The notes: a model not told the origin generated them from the letters alone. DNA of 64,000 nucleotides from an uncultured Alphaproteobacteria bacterium (GCA_902574225.1 CACGMO010000004.1:16820-80819), one strand, 5' to 3'; shown: positions 45,333 to 54,409, counted from the first letter of the stretch. Made by a program: numbers and translations.

Positions 45333-45347
45333 CTAGGAGTGCTACAA

Positions 45348-45479
45348 ATGAATTACAAAAAAGGTGAGATGGATATAGAAGAGCAAAAGAAAATTTATTC
45401 TGGTTTCATAAGGTTTTTAATCGCCGTAGTTGCATTTTCAACATTTGCATTGATTTTTTTAGCAGTTTTCAATTCGTAG
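45348..45479 (+). CDS. aa3-type cytochrome c oxidase subunit IV (43 residues)
   Basis: A very short gene with AGGAG before its ATG. The product has a charged N-terminal stretch (YKKGEMDIEEQKKIYSGF) followed by a single transmembrane helix of about 20 residues and the end LAVFNS. This closely follows the alphaproteobacterial aa3 oxidase subunit IV pattern (HxxGEMDxxxQxxxFxGFxxxxxx…LLAVFNA). It lies 16 bases after the MBL gene, about 17.5 kb from coxB, and directly before the convergent rpsU. Confidence 0.85.
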   Translation: MNYKKGEMDIEEQKKIYSGFIRFLIAVVAFSTFALIFLAVFNS

Positions 45480-45490
45480 GGGGCTTTCGT

Positions 45491-45697
45491 TTACAGAAGG
45501 CCTTCTCTTAACATTTTTTTTCTAGCCAGCTTTCTTGCCCTTCTAACAGCTTCGGCTTTCTCTCTAGCTTTTTTTACAGATGGCTTTTCAAAATGCTGTT
45601 TGAGCTTCATTTCCCTAAAAACTCCCTCTCGTTGTAGTTTTTTTTTCAGGGCTCTTAAAGCTTGCTCGATATTGTTATCTCTTACGTTTACTTGCAC
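45491..45697 (-). CDS. rpsU: 30S ribosomal protein S21
   Basis: A 68-residue basic protein with the full S21 pattern: [39 protein letters not shown] and a C-terminal [17 protein letters not shown]. The start is GTG with AAGGA upstream. An ATG four bases earlier is out of frame. Confidence 0.97.
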   Translation of the reverse strand: MQVNVRDNNIEQALRALKKKLQREGVFREMKLKQHFEKPSVKKAREKAEAVRRARKLARKKMLREGLL

Positions 45698-45789
45698 GCA
45701 TAAATCCTTATAAAGTTATGACAGTGATTGATATCAAGACAGTCAGTGCTTGTCTACAAAAATAATGACAAAATAAGGAAAAAGAGGAT

Positions 45790-46773
45790 ATGAAAGCAGT
45801 AATTATTCAAAAGTTTGGAGATTTAAAGGGGTCAACATTAAAAACAGGCATAGATATCCCGAGGCCAGGTGAACACGAGGTATTAATTAAAGTTAAAGCT
45901 GCTGGGGTAAATCGCCCTGATATTTTGCAAAGACAAGGGTTATATAAAGTGCCAAGCGACGCTAGCCCAATCATGGGATTGGAGGTCGCCGGAGAGATAG
46001 TAGAGGCTGGCGAGAATGTAACAAAAACAAAGATAGGAACACAAGTGTGTGCATTAGTACCCGGAGGTGGTTATGCACAATATGTGCTAACAAATGAAGC
46101 GCACTGTCTTCCAGTTCCTAAGGGTTTATCCATGGAGGAAGCTGCGGGCTTATGTGAGTGTCTATTCACAGTTTGGATTAACGTGGTGAAGTTAGGCCAA
46201 TTAAAAGAAAATGAGAGATTTCTCGTCCATGGTGGTTCAAGTGGTATAGGAATGTTTGCAATCCAAGTGGCAAAGCAATTGGGAGCAACGGTACTGACGA
46301 CGGTAAAAAACGAAGAAAAGTCAGATTTTTGTTATTCGTTAGGGGCTGATAAAGTTGTTCAATATTCAAAACAAGACTTTTATAAAGTTTTTAAAAGTAA
46401 TAAAGAGGGTCAAGATATAGATCTAATTTTAGATATGATTGGAGGGGACTATTTTGAAAAAAATATTGACCTTTTAAATCAAGAAGGAAGACTGGTGAAT
46501 ATTGCTTTTCTAAAAGGTAATTCTGTAAAACTAGACTTAAGTAAATTAATGATGAAGAGAATTAATTTAACCGGCTCTACACTTAGACCTAGAACAACTG
46601 AATTTAAAAGCAAAATCGCAGAAGAATTGCGAGAGACTATCTGGCCCTTATTGAATACACAGAAAATTAGGGTTCACATAGACTCGATATTCCCATTGGA
46701 AGAATTCAAAGATGCTCATATCCGGATGGAAAATGGAAATCATTTGGGTAAGATTATATTAGGTCTTGATTGA
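45790..46773 (+). CDS. NAD(P)H quinone oxidoreductase, PIG3 family
   Basis: A 327-residue zinc-free medium-chain dehydrogenase. AAGVNRPDILQRQGLYKVPSDASPIMGLEVAGEI near 38 is typical of the PIG3/TP53I3 quinone reductase group. The NADPH-binding VHGGSSGIGMFAIQVAKQLGATV lies near 150. AGAGG precedes the ATG. It probably reduces quinones or reactive enones. Confidence 0.9.
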   Translation: MKAVIIQKFGDLKGSTLKTGIDIPRPGEHEVLIKVKAAGVNRPDILQRQGLYKVPSDASPIMGLEVAGEIVEAGENVTKTKIGTQVCALVPGGGYAQYVLTNEAHCLPVPKGLSMEEAAGLCECLFTVWINVVKLGQLKENERFLVHGGSSGIGMFAIQVAKQLGATVLTTVKNEEKSDFCYSLGADKVVQYSKQDFYKVFKSNKEGQDIDLILDMIGGDYFEKNIDLLNQEGRLVNIAFLKGNSVKLDLSKLMMKRINLTGSTLRPRTTEFKSKIAEELRETIWPLLNTQKIRVHIDSIFPLEEFKDAHIRMENGNHLGKIILGLD

Positions 46774-46845
46774 CAGAGGATTTTTTTTGTATAAAGCAAG
46801 ATAAGGAAAATGCTAAGAGCAAATTAAATAGTTAGAGAGGAATGG

Positions 46846-47466
46846 ATGGAATACCCACTTATGAGGAAGGCTACAGCTGTTTGGCTTTTAGATAATACGA
46901 CTCTTACTTTTAGGCAAATAGCGAACTTCTGCGGGCTTCATGAACTAGAAATTAGTGGGATTGCCGACGGCGAGGTGGCTGGTGGTATTCGTGGAATTGA
47001 CCCCATTATCAACAGTCAACTTACAGCAGATGAGATAAAGAAGTGTGAAGCAAATGAAGACTTGGATCTTCAGCTGTACAAGAACCCAGCTGCGGTTGGA
47101 GAGAAAAGATCTAGGGGCCCTAAGTACACGCCTCTTTCTAAAAGACAAGATAAACCAGCAGCCATAGCCTGGCTTGTGAAATTTCATCCAGATATGACTG
47201 ACGGACAAATTTCCAGACTAATCGGTACTACAAAAAATACGATTAAGGCTATAAGGGAAAGAACTCACTGGAATATAAATAATCTTACCCCAACTGATCC
47301 AGTAATATTAGGACTCTGCAAGCAAGTAGAGCTACAGAAAGTACTAGATAAGATGCCCAGCAAAAAATCTAGTGAAGCTCAAGTTAATGAGATTTCTGAA
47401 ACAGAAATAGGTGTTGTAGAACCTCCCCAAGCTCTATTTAATGAAAATACTGATAAAGAACACTAA
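46846..47466 (+). CDS. TrcR/DUF1013 cell-cycle transcriptional regulator
   Basis: A 206-residue protein of the DUF1013 family, conserved in alphaproteobacteria and described as the cell-cycle regulator TrcR. Typical start PLMRKATAVWLLDNTTLTFRQIANFCGLHELEISGIADGEVAGGIRGIDPI. A second helix-turn-helix-like segment follows (KRQDKPAAIAWLVKFHPDMTDGQISRLIGTTKNTIKAIRERTHWN). The acidic C-terminal tail is low complexity. GAGAGGA is present upstream of the ATG. Confidence 0.88.
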   Translation: MEYPLMRKATAVWLLDNTTLTFRQIANFCGLHELEISGIADGEVAGGIRGIDPIINSQLTADEIKKCEANEDLDLQLYKNPAAVGEKRSRGPKYTPLSKRQDKPAAIAWLVKFHPDMTDGQISRLIGTTKNTIKAIRERTHWNINNLTPTDPVILGLCKQVELQKVLDKMPSKKSSEAQVNEISETEIGVVEPPQALFNENTDKEH

Positions 47467-47486
47467 ATCAGAAAAGGATAAGGTAT

Positions 47487-48293
47487 TTAGTAAGCAGCTT
47501 TCTCTAGTTTATTCAAAATAGATCTTCCCCCATCAATAGTGATTACCTGTCCTGTGAGGAAGCTAGCACTCTCAGATGACAAAAATAGAGCAAGTTCTGC
47601 TACTTCTTCAGGTTCAGCAATATACCCCAACGGAGTTGCATCAACTATTGAATCTTGCAATTCGGGATCGCTATGAAGGTTTAATCGCAAACTTGAACTC
47701 ATAATACTACCTAGAGATATAGCATTTACTCTTATTCCATCTTTTGCCAGCGATACGGCAAGTGATCTGGTCAATTGGTTCAAGGCCGCGCAACTTACCG
47801 AGTATGGCATCATGTCGGGTATTGTTTGATTAGCAGCTATAGAGGTCAAATTTATTATCGAACCAACAATTTCGCTATTTTTTCTATTTTTAGTTTGCTT
47901 AATTACTGACTTTGCAAAAAGTTGACTCACGTTCAAGGGCGCGATTAAATTTTGCGAGATAGACTTCTCGAGCGCTCCTCCTTTTTCATCCAATGGGTTC
48001 GAAGGGATAATGGTTCTATTCGCATTGACCAGAATATCTACTTTTTCATATTTATTTAATGTTGTTGCAATTAGATTATTGATAGCCAGTTTATCTTGCA
48101 TATTTCCGTAAAAAGAGTGGGCGCTCCCAGGGTCTATGGCAACTCCAGAGATTATATCTTCAAGATCAAATTTAACATAATCTGAAAAAACAACATTTGC
48201 TCCTGCCAAAAGAAACTTCCTGCCAATTTCCATCCCTATTCCATTTGACGCTCCCGTAATAATAGCAGTTTTGTTCTGTAAGTAGTTAAGCAT
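47487..48293 (-). CDS. SDR-family protein with the catalytic lysine replaced by cysteine
   Basis: A 268-residue short-chain dehydrogenase-fold protein. The cofactor motif TGASNGIGMEIG is intact, as are Ser151 and Tyr164 and the C-terminal TGQVITIDGG. The YxxxK lysine, however, is Cys168 (YSVSCAALNQLTRSLA), and the NNAG motif is NANR. Without the lysine, ordinary SDR chemistry is doubtful. It may be an inactive or altered member. The ATG follows GAGGTAAC and lies four bases after the methyltransferase stop. Confidence 0.85.
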   Translation of the reverse strand: MLNYLQNKTAIITGASNGIGMEIGRKFLLAGANVVFSDYVKFDLEDIISGVAIDPGSAHSFYGNMQDKLAINNLIATTLNKYEKVDILVNANRTIIPSNPLDEKGGALEKSISQNLIAPLNVSQLFAKSVIKQTKNRKNSEIVGSIINLTSIAANQTIPDMMPYSVSCAALNQLTRSLAVSLAKDGIRVNAISLGSIMSSSLRLNLHSDPELQDSIVDATPLGYIAEPEEVAELALFLSSESASFLTGQVITIDGGRSILNKLEKAAY

Positions 48294-48297
48294 ACTG

Positions 48298-49311
48298 TTA
48301 CCTCTCAGTTTTTGGTTTTAGTAGTTGACAAACAAAATAGTGATTATCTTTGTACAAAATCTTAATATCATCAAAGTAATTTCGGAGTTCATTTTCCAAA
48401 TATACGCCTGAAACAAAAACCATCCAAACACTACCTTGATGTGTTATTAACCTTGCGCTGTTAAAGATAAAAGATCTTAGTAAACTCATATCTTTAGGTC
48501 GTCCGGAGTGAAAAGGAGGATTGCAAATCACATGATTAAATCGTGCTTTTAAGTTTTTTATATTATGTAGACTAGCCCATTTAAATTTTGCTCGTTTATC
48601 ATCTATGTTTTTTTTTGATGCAAGATATGCAGAATAATTACTTTCGAATAACGTAACTTTCGTAATTTTATCATTTAACCTAAGTGCTTCCTTACTCAAG
48701 TATCCCCATCCAGCCCCCAAGTCAGCAACTTCTCCAAATAATTTAGCGTTGAATGCTAAGGTCAGTTTTTTAGAACCTTTATCTATCTCTTTTGGAGAAA
48801 ACATATCGCAGCGGGTGTAATAGCCATCTCTATTTTTATGAAAATCTTGATATTTTCTCCATTTGCTAAATATTTGTTTTTTTTTTTTGTATATTGCTAT
48901 CCTACCCTTTTTCTTTATCATCATTTTCTCTGCTGGCCAGTGGTTAGAGATATTTTTGAGAAAACTTTTGACGCCAATTTGATTGTCACCATTTATAATC
49001 ACTTTTCCTTTATACTTTATATACTCTTCAGCTAAGGCTATAAGGCCCAAATTGGTTTCTTTGCTTTTTGTCAGCTCGAGAATAATAATGTCGTAATAGT
49101 GTTGCAAAATAGTAGAAATCACAAAACCTAAACCTTTGGCTTCTCTCAAAGTATCTTTTACATTTGAAATAAAGTGGCACAGATCTTTATTCTGTAAGCA
49201 ATTGAAGTTTTGCGGTTGATCAGAGCCTAAAATAGCTACTTTTTGACCTGAATATGATGGTGCTACTTGGCTCCAAAATGTTTCAAACCTTTGGCTTGCC
49301 AGACTATGCAA
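48298..49311 (-). CDS. RsmC-like 16S rRNA guanine-N2 methyltransferase
   Basis: A 337-residue class I methyltransferase with an N-terminal pseudo-domain and a catalytic C-terminal domain. SAM motif VADLGAGWGYLSKEAL is near 192, and the N6/N2-methylase motif NPPFHSGRPKD is near 262, as in RsmC/RlmG enzymes acting on rRNA guanines. The start is TTG, set by AAGGA inside the clpS end six bases upstream. Confidence 0.83.
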   Translation of the reverse strand: MHSLASQRFETFWSQVAPSYSGQKVAILGSDQPQNFNCLQNKDLCHFISNVKDTLREAKGLGFVISTILQHYYDIIILELTKSKETNLGLIALAEEYIKYKGKVIINGDNQIGVKSFLKNISNHWPAEKMMIKKKGRIAIYKKKKQIFSKWRKYQDFHKNRDGYYTRCDMFSPKEIDKGSKKLTLAFNAKLFGEVADLGAGWGYLSKEALRLNDKITKVTLFESNYSAYLASKKNIDDKRAKFKWASLHNIKNLKARFNHVICNPPFHSGRPKDMSLLRSFIFNSARLITHQGSVWMVFVSGVYLENELRNYFDDIKILYKDNHYFVCQLLKPKTER

Positions 49312-49312
49312 T

Positions 49313-49642
49313 CTATTCCTTCTCCATTGTACACTGTAGTGGGTGTTGATTTTTTCTAGAATAGTCCATAACCTGAGTGACTTTGGTTTCTGCTATATCA
49401 TGAGAATACACACCAACAACAGCGATGCCCTTTTTATGTACAGTAAGCATTATCTGGACAGCTTTATCATGCCCAATGGCAAAAAATTTCTCTAACACAT
49501 GTACAACAAATTCCATAGGAGTGAAGTCATCATTTAGTAGTAAAACTTTATAGAGCGGAGGCTTTTTTAGCTTGCTGCGCTTTTTTACAAGCACTGACGT
49601 ATCTGAGAAGTCATTATTTATATCGTCATCGTTATCAGCCAT
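49313..49642 (-). CDS. clpS: ATP-dependent Clp protease adaptor ClpS
   Basis: A 109-residue N-end-rule adaptor that delivers substrates to ClpAP. It has a flexible acidic N-terminus, then [27 protein letters not shown] and [24 protein letters not shown], with the conserved binding-pocket residues. clpA is not adjacent. Confidence 0.96.
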   Translation of the reverse strand: MADNDDDINNDFSDTSVLVKKRSKLKKPPLYKVLLLNDDFTPMEFVVHVLEKFFAIGHDKAVQIMLTVHKKGIAVVGVYSHDIAETKVTQVMDYSRKNQHPLQCTMEKE

Positions 49643-49840
49643 TACGTTTCCCGTTTTTATTTCACTTTTTTTCTAAGTTCAGTCTAAGTATATTTAAAAA
49701 TAAAGAAAAGTATCAACTAACATTTTCTTTTGGATCCTATAATAAATTATATTTTTAAAAATTGTTGGCCTTTTTTTATTGTATATCATAGTGAATATGC
49801 TTTGACTAAACTGAGAAATATATTTTGGAACTATAAATAA

Positions 49841-51100
49841 ATGAAAAGAAACGCTTTGGATATTTATTTTCGATCGGTTATGCATTTTATTTTAACCATC
49901 TTTGCTATATTTATCTTTGGATCGGAGCTATCGGCTAGAACTTATGCTTATGTAGTTGCTGATGCGAGAGATGGCAAAATTATAAACAGCCATAACTCGA
50001 AACAAATAGTGCATCCTGCATCACTTACAAAAATGATGACTTTATATCTAGCTTTCGATGCAATACGTAATGCTCGACTAAAGTTAGATCAAAAAGTTAT
50101 TATAAGTAAAAATGCGGCATCGGAACCTCCATCAAAATTTTGGTATAAGCCAGGTCAGAGGGTCTCAATAAGGTATTTAATTAGAGCATCTGCTATAAGG
50201 TCTGCCAATGATGCAGCAACAGCGCTGGGAGAGGCTATTTCAGGTTCAGAAAAAATATTTATCAGCGATATGAATAAAGCTGCAAAAAAAATGGGTATGA
50301 ATTCTACAAATTTTTTAAATGCTCATGGATTAACAGAGATAGGCCACTATTCGACTGCCAAAGATCTACTGATATTAGCGAGGAGACTTATGCTAGACTA
50401 TCCAGAGTACTTCAATATCTTTAGTAGATTGGAAACATTTGCCTCAGGAAAAACAATAAAAAATACCAATTATAAATTTTTAAAGCAATATAGCGGTGCG
50501 TCTGGCATTAAAACAGGTTATACAAACGCAGCAGGACATAACTTGGCAGCATCTGCTAAAAGAGGTGAAAAACAGCTCATAGGAGTTATAATTGGAACTA
50601 GTTCTTCTTCAGAAAGAGCAAAAAAAATGATTGGGCTTTTTGATGACGCCTTCAAAGCTATTCCTAAAAAAAAGAAATTAAGTAAGTTGACACCACTAAA
50701 CTTGGCAAAAGTTAATTCAACTCGACAGATAGCTTCCGTCACCGTTCCTCTTCCAAAACCAAGATCATTTGAAGATATGCTAGAGTCCCAAGGAAAAAAG
50801 AATATTAAAGAATTACATAATTACCCAAAACAAACTTCAACTAAAAATATGAACAGGAATAATGTCAATGTACAGATTGGAATGTACAAAACTCTTATTT
50901 CAGCAGAAAAAGATATGCCAAACATTCTTCTGTTAAATATTGATTTGCTTGCTGATATCGATAATGGTTCCATAAAAATAAGAAAGAATAAGGAAAAAAA
51001 ATACTCAATTTTTGTTAATGAAATTACATATGCACTAGCCGAGAATCTTTGTGTTAGAACACAGTCCCAAGAAACTTCCTGCTCTATTTTAGCAAACTAA
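49841..51100 (+). CDS. D-alanyl-D-alanine carboxypeptidase (S11) with C-terminal SPOR-like region
   Basis: A 419-residue penicillin-binding protein 5/6-type carboxypeptidase, exported (signal-like hydrophobic stretch at residues 12–28). The active-site triad motifs are SLTK at 61–64, SAN at 121–123 and KTG near 224. After a Pro/Lys linker (about 265–330), the last 85 residues (NVQIGMYKTLISAEKDM onward) look like a diverged SPOR peptidoglycan-binding domain. That last assignment is tentative. The 198-base AT-rich spacer upstream has no clear promoter. Confidence 0.88.
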   Translation: MKRNALDIYFRSVMHFILTIFAIFIFGSELSARTYAYVVADARDGKIINSHNSKQIVHPASLTKMMTLYLAFDAIRNARLKLDQKVIISKNAASEPPSKFWYKPGQRVSIRYLIRASAIRSANDAATALGEAISGSEKIFISDMNKAAKKMGMNSTNFLNAHGLTEIGHYSTAKDLLILARRLMLDYPEYFNIFSRLETFASGKTIKNTNYKFLKQYSGASGIKTGYTNAAGHNLAASAKRGEKQLIGVIIGTSSSSERAKKMIGLFDDAFKAIPKKKKLSKLTPLNLAKVNSTRQIASVTVPLPKPRSFEDMLESQGKKNIKELHNYPKQTSTKNMNRNNVNVQIGMYKTLISAEKDMPNILLLNIDLLADIDNGSIKIRKNKEKKYSIFVNEITYALAENLCVRTQSQETSCSILAN

Positions 51101-51894
51101 TCACTAGTTAAATTTAATCCAGCTAAAAGCATCCTCATTTCTTGTCGGGCCGATATATGGCTTAGAGTTGGTTGCCAATCGGGCATTTTTTCGAGATCAA
51201 GTAAAGTTAATCCAGATAAAAACAACTCTTTAAATATAACTCGCTCCGAAAATCCTGTGCTTAACCGAAAACCAATTCTCTTTGAGAGATTTTTTAGAGA
51301 GTTACCTACCTGATGCTTATTTTTACTAAAAACGTGTGATATCCGGTTTCTGATTATAACCCAATCGATTGGTGGATGTTTTGCCGATGCTCTTATTTGC
51401 CTGCATTCCCAAACCATTTCCGAATAAATCGAAGGCCCGACCACTTTTCCTGTTGACGCCTCTATCTTCGCTAAAAGATCAAAATCAATCAAACTATCAT
51501 TCATCGGTGTCACTAGAATATCAGCTACGGTGTGAGCCATCTTTACATAATTTGACATGCCCCCAGGACAGTCAATAATCAAAAAGTCACATGTTTCTTC
51601 TAAAGTCGTTAAGGCGTCCGCAAATCTTTTCTCTTCCTCTGAATTAGATTCAGCTTTACTATCTTTATTAGATTGATCAATTTTATAGAAAGTTGGTCTT
51701 GGTAAAACAGACTTCTGTTTTCTACAAAAATCGGATCGATTTTCTAAGAATCTAAACATACTTTTCTGTCTAATATCTAGATCAATTATACCTACATTCT
51801 TATTTTGGTAACATAGTGCTATGGCGACGTGTATAGCAGTTGTCGATTTTCCAGACCCCCCTTTTTCATTACCAAAAACGATAATCTTTGCCAT
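51097..51894 (-). CDS. MipZ/ParA-like division-site ATPase
   Basis: A deviant Walker ATPase of about 265 residues: VFGNEKGGSGKSTTAIHVA at the N-terminus, the LDIRQKSMFRFLENR segment typical of MipZ near 40, and DFLIIDCPGGMSNYVKMAH near 100. MipZ positions the FtsZ ring by a gradient from the chromosome poles in alphaproteobacteria. The ATG at 51894 is preferred to an in-frame TTG 12 bases upstream. The stop overlaps the convergent carboxypeptidase stop. Confidence 0.88.
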   Translation of the reverse strand: MAKIIVFGNEKGGSGKSTTAIHVAIALCYQNKNVGIIDLDIRQKSMFRFLENRSDFCRKQKSVLPRPTFYKIDQSNKDSKAESNSEEEKRFADALTTLEETCDFLIIDCPGGMSNYVKMAHTVADILVTPMNDSLIDFDLLAKIEASTGKVVGPSIYSEMVWECRQIRASAKHPPIDWVIIRNRISHVFSKNKHQVGNSLKNLSKRIGFRLSTGFSERVIFKELFLSGLTLLDLEKMPDWQPTLSHISARQEMRMLLAGLNLTSD

Positions 51895-51950
51895 TTTTTC
51901 TGCCAAGACTTATAGGTCTCTAGGTAGAGAATACACCACAATAAAAGATG

Positions 51951-52172
51951 TTAGAGCTTAAACCCTTCATACTTTTTCTTAAATTTCGAAACTCTGCCGC
52001 CAGTATCAAGCAGTTTCTGTGATCCTCCTGTCCATGCCGGATGAGTTAGGGGGTCTATTTCAAGATTTAGATTCTCATCTGTTTTGCCGTATGTCGATCT
52101 AGTCTTATATGTCGTTCCATCAGTCATCTTCACGTTAATAAAATGGTAATCTGGGTGTATATCTTTTTTCAT
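51951..52172 (-). CDS. rpmE: 50S ribosomal protein L31
   Basis: A 73-residue L31 with [24 protein letters not shown] and a C-terminal HPAWTGG. The Zn-binding cysteines of one L31 subtype are absent, so this is the cysteine-free form. Starts three bases after rplS. Confidence 0.95.
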   Translation of the reverse strand: MKKDIHPDYHFINVKMTDGTTYKTRSTYGKTDENLNLEIDPLTHPAWTGGSQKLLDTGGRVSKFKKKYEGFKL

Positions 52173-52175
52173 TTT

Positions 52176-52571
52176 TTAGTCCTCTGCCTTAGTCGAGGTG
52201 CTATTTTCGTTCCTATAATTGGTCTTCTCAGCTATTCTAGCAGACTTTCCTCTTAGCCCTCTCAAGTAATACAGTTTAGATCTTCTAACCCGACCTCTTC
52301 GTACGACAGTAATTGAGTCAACGTTTGTGGAGTAGAGTGGAAATACTCTTTCAACTCCCTCCCCAAATGATATTTTCCTAACAGTAAACGATGCAGCTAA
52401 TGTAGACCCACCTTTTCTTGCAATCACAACGCCTTCGTAGTTTTGTATTCTCGTTCGTTCACCCTCAGTTATTTTGTAACCTACTCTTATAGTATCGCCA
52501 GAGGCAAAATCAGGTATAGTTTTGCCAATATTTTCTATGTGTTCGCTTTCAATTTTATCAATGATATGCAT
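52176..52571 (-). CDS. rplS: 50S ribosomal protein L19
   Basis: A 131-residue L19 with [36 protein letters not shown] and [37 protein letters not shown]. The 25-base gap after trmD suggests co-transcription in the ffh–rpmE operon. A short charged tail follows the conserved end. Confidence 0.97.
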   Translation of the reverse strand: MHIIDKIESEHIENIGKTIPDFASGDTIRVGYKITEGERTRIQNYEGVVIARKGGSTLAASFTVRKISFGEGVERVFPLYSTNVDSITVVRRGRVRRSKLYYLRGLRGKSARIAEKTNYRNENSTSTKAED

Positions 52572-52596
52572 TTTTACACCATCAAAATTCCTTTAA

Positions 52597-53331
52597 CTAT
52601 TTTCTTTTATCCTTTTTTTTATTTTTTTCAACGTATTTAATAAATAAATCGGGTCTATTTTTTTTTGTGATTTGTTCGGATGTCGTATTTTTCCATTCCA
52701 ATATTCTTCGATGATCACCAGTTCGAAGAATTCCTGGTACTTTCATGCCGTTCCAGTCTATTGGTTTCGTGAACTGTGGCGCTTCAAGCAAATCATCTGT
52801 AAAGCTTTCTGAAATAATAGATTCCGCATTGCCTAACGTGCCAGGAAGCAATCTAACTACGGTATCTAATAGAACCATAGCTCCCAGCTCACCTCCCGTT
52901 AAAATGAAATCTCCAATAGATATTTCTTTCATCTTATGTTTCTCAATAACTCTCTGATCAATCCCTTCAAATCTACCACAAACAATTATTATCTCATTAT
53001 ATTGAAGCATATTCTTCACTAAATTTTGACTTAGAGGAATACCCTTTGGGCTCATGCAAACTATAAGCTTTTTTTTACCATTGATTAAACTTTTTGCTTT
53101 AATTACGGCTTCATCTAAAACATCAGGCATTAAGATCATTCCCGGTCCTCCCGAAATTGGTTTATCATCTACTTTCTTGTGTCGACCCTTTCCATATTTT
53201 TTTAAGTCGATGGTTTCTAGGGACCAAAGTTTGTTCTCTAATGCTCTACCTGTAACTGAAGCTGATAATGGACCAGGAAAAAGCTCCGGGTAAAGGGTTA
53301 TAACCTTAGCGCTTAGTTGAGTTTTATACAT
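52597..53331 (-). CDS. trmD: tRNA (guanine37-N1)-methyltransferase
   Basis: A 244-residue SPOUT methyltransferase that forms m1G37. Characteristic segments are VITLYPELFPGPLSASVTGRALE, YGKGRHKKVDDKPISGGPGMIL, CGRFEGIDQRVIE and SIGDFILTGGELGAMVLLDTVVRLLPG (the trefoil knot). The C-terminal RRILEWKNTTSEQITKKNRPDLF is typical. Confidence 0.96.
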   Translation of the reverse strand: MYKTQLSAKVITLYPELFPGPLSASVTGRALENKLWSLETIDLKKYGKGRHKKVDDKPISGGPGMILMPDVLDEAVIKAKSLINGKKKLIVCMSPKGIPLSQNLVKNMLQYNEIIIVCGRFEGIDQRVIEKHKMKEISIGDFILTGGELGAMVLLDTVVRLLPGTLGNAESIISESFTDDLLEAPQFTKPIDWNGMKVPGILRTGDHRRILEWKNTTSEQITKKNRPDLFIKYVEKNKKKDKRK

Positions 53332-53353
53332 TTTTCTTTTTAATTTATTGAGT

Positions 53354-53878
53354 TTAGGTAAGTAAGCCTTTGATAGGTGTCAATAAAATTTCCCCGTTAC
53401 TTAAGTCTATTCTTCTTACATTGTCCCTATCAAAAGGGATGTATATTGTTGCTTCTCTATCGTCAAGTGAAACTTCTAATACATCGCCACTTCCAAAATT
53501 AAAAACATCTGTTACGATACCTTTTTGTATACTTCCATCAATTTTAATTTGAAGTCCCTTGAGGTCTTCATAGTAATATTCGTTAGCCATTAATTTAGGC
53601 AGGAATTTTTTCTCGAGAAATATAAGCTGACCTTTCAAACCTTCTGCTAATTCTTTGTTTTTAGTTTCAGCTATAGATGCAATCCATATCGATTTTTTTG
53701 AATTCTTTAAAAATTTGATTTTGGTCTTCAGTAGTGAGTTGCCTACAAAAAACACCTTAAAGGTTCGTAGAAGTTTTAAATCTTGAAGATAAACATCGAC
53801 TTTTATTTGGCCCTGCAATCCGTATGCACCAATTACCTTGCCAACAGTAATAAAATTATTTGGGAGCCCCTTGGTCAG
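53354..53878 (-). CDS. rimM: Ribosome maturation factor RimM, no canonical start codon found
   Basis: A PRC-barrel 16S processing factor. The conserved N-terminus is FITVGKVIGAYGLQGQIKVDV, and the C-terminal half has ANEYYYEDLKGLQIKI and PFDRDNVRRIDLSNGEIL. In frame, between an upstream TAA and that conserved motif, there is no ATG, GTG or TTG. The only rare candidates are CTG at 53878 and ATT at 53851. The first TTG at 53818 would delete the conserved GKVIGAYG motif. Removing one base upstream, for example from GGGG near 53869, would link it to TTG starts in another frame. I list the CTG only as the outer limit. Confidence 0.75.
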   Translation of the reverse strand: MTKGLPNNFITVGKVIGAYGLQGQIKVDVYLQDLKLLRTFKVFFVGNSLLKTKIKFLKNSKKSIWIASIAETKNKELAEGLKGQLIFLEKKFLPKLMANEYYYEDLKGLQIKIDGSIQKGIVTDVFNFGSGDVLEVSLDDREATIYIPFDRDNVRRIDLSNGEILLTPIKGLLT

Positions 53879-53986
53879 ATCCCAATACCAATCTTATTAA
53901 CGGAAAATTTTAAGGCACTAAGAAGGTTTTGTAAAATTAGGCTCTCCATCAAAGCCATATTTATTTGTCCTACCAAACCTTTTTTG

Positions 53987-54406
53987 TCATTTTGGTTCTT
54001 CAGCGGGAGCTTCCTCAGCTTTTGGTTCTTCTGCGGGAGCTTCCTCAGCTTTTGGTTCTTCAGCGGGAGCTTCCTCAGCTTTTGGTTCTTCGGTAGGAGC
54101 TTCCTCAGCTTCTTTTTTCGGTTTTGCCTTTATAGGATTATTTCGTATTTTTTTCGGAAGTACTTCTAAGTTTTCTAATAATCTGCTTATCCTGTCCGTT
54201 GTTTGCGCTCCCTTGGATAGCCAATCCTTTATTCTATCCAAGTCCAAATTTACCCTATTATTGTCGTCTTTATTTAGGAGAGGATTATAAGTACCTAACT
54301 TTTCTATAAATCTTCCGTCTCTAGGCATTCTACTGTCAGCAGCAACGACTCGGTAAAATGGTCTCTTTTTTGAACCGGCCCTAGCTAGCCTTATTTTAAT
54401 ACTCAT
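53987..54406 (-). CDS. rpsP: 30S ribosomal protein S16 with an acidic proline-rich repeat tail
   Basis: The first 80 residues are a normal S16 ([41 protein letters not shown]). After about residue 97 comes a tail of repeated EEAPxEEPKA units, making 139 residues in all. Alphaproteobacterial S16 proteins often have acidic tails, but this one is built from four near-identical tandem DNA units. The tail is probably disordered and exposed on the 30S surface. Confidence 0.95.
   Translation of the reverse strand: MSIKIRLARAGSKKRPFYRVVAADSRMPRDGRFIEKLGTYNPLLNKDDNNRVNLDLDRIKDWLSKGAQTTDRISRLLENLEVLPKKIRNNPIKAKPKKEAEEAPTEEPKAEEAPAEEPKAEEAPAEEPKAEEAPAEEPK
53991..54110. repeat. Four tandem 30-bp repeats coding for the S16 tail
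   Basis: Four head-to-tail 30-base units at 53991–54020, 54021–54050, 54051–54080 and 54081–54110 differ at only a few positions (cagcggg, ctgcggg, cagcggg, cggtagg). Each codes for ten residues, so copy-number change keeps the frame. It is a likely site of length variation between strains. Confidence 0.93.
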
Positions 54407-54409
54407 AAA

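Noticed and set aside
45495..45506. AGAAGGCCTTCT palindrome as a terminator between COX IV and rpsU
   Set aside because: It lies mostly inside the rpsU coding end and has no T-run in either direction.
53991..54110. CRISPR-like direct repeats
   Set aside because: The units are contiguous with no spacers, and they are in frame within rpsP.
53783..54169. Plus-strand open frame with a repeated Phe/Trp/Ser pattern opposite rpsP
   Set aside because: It is the antisense reading of the 30-base tandem repeats in the S16 tail. It has no ribosome site and no family resemblance.
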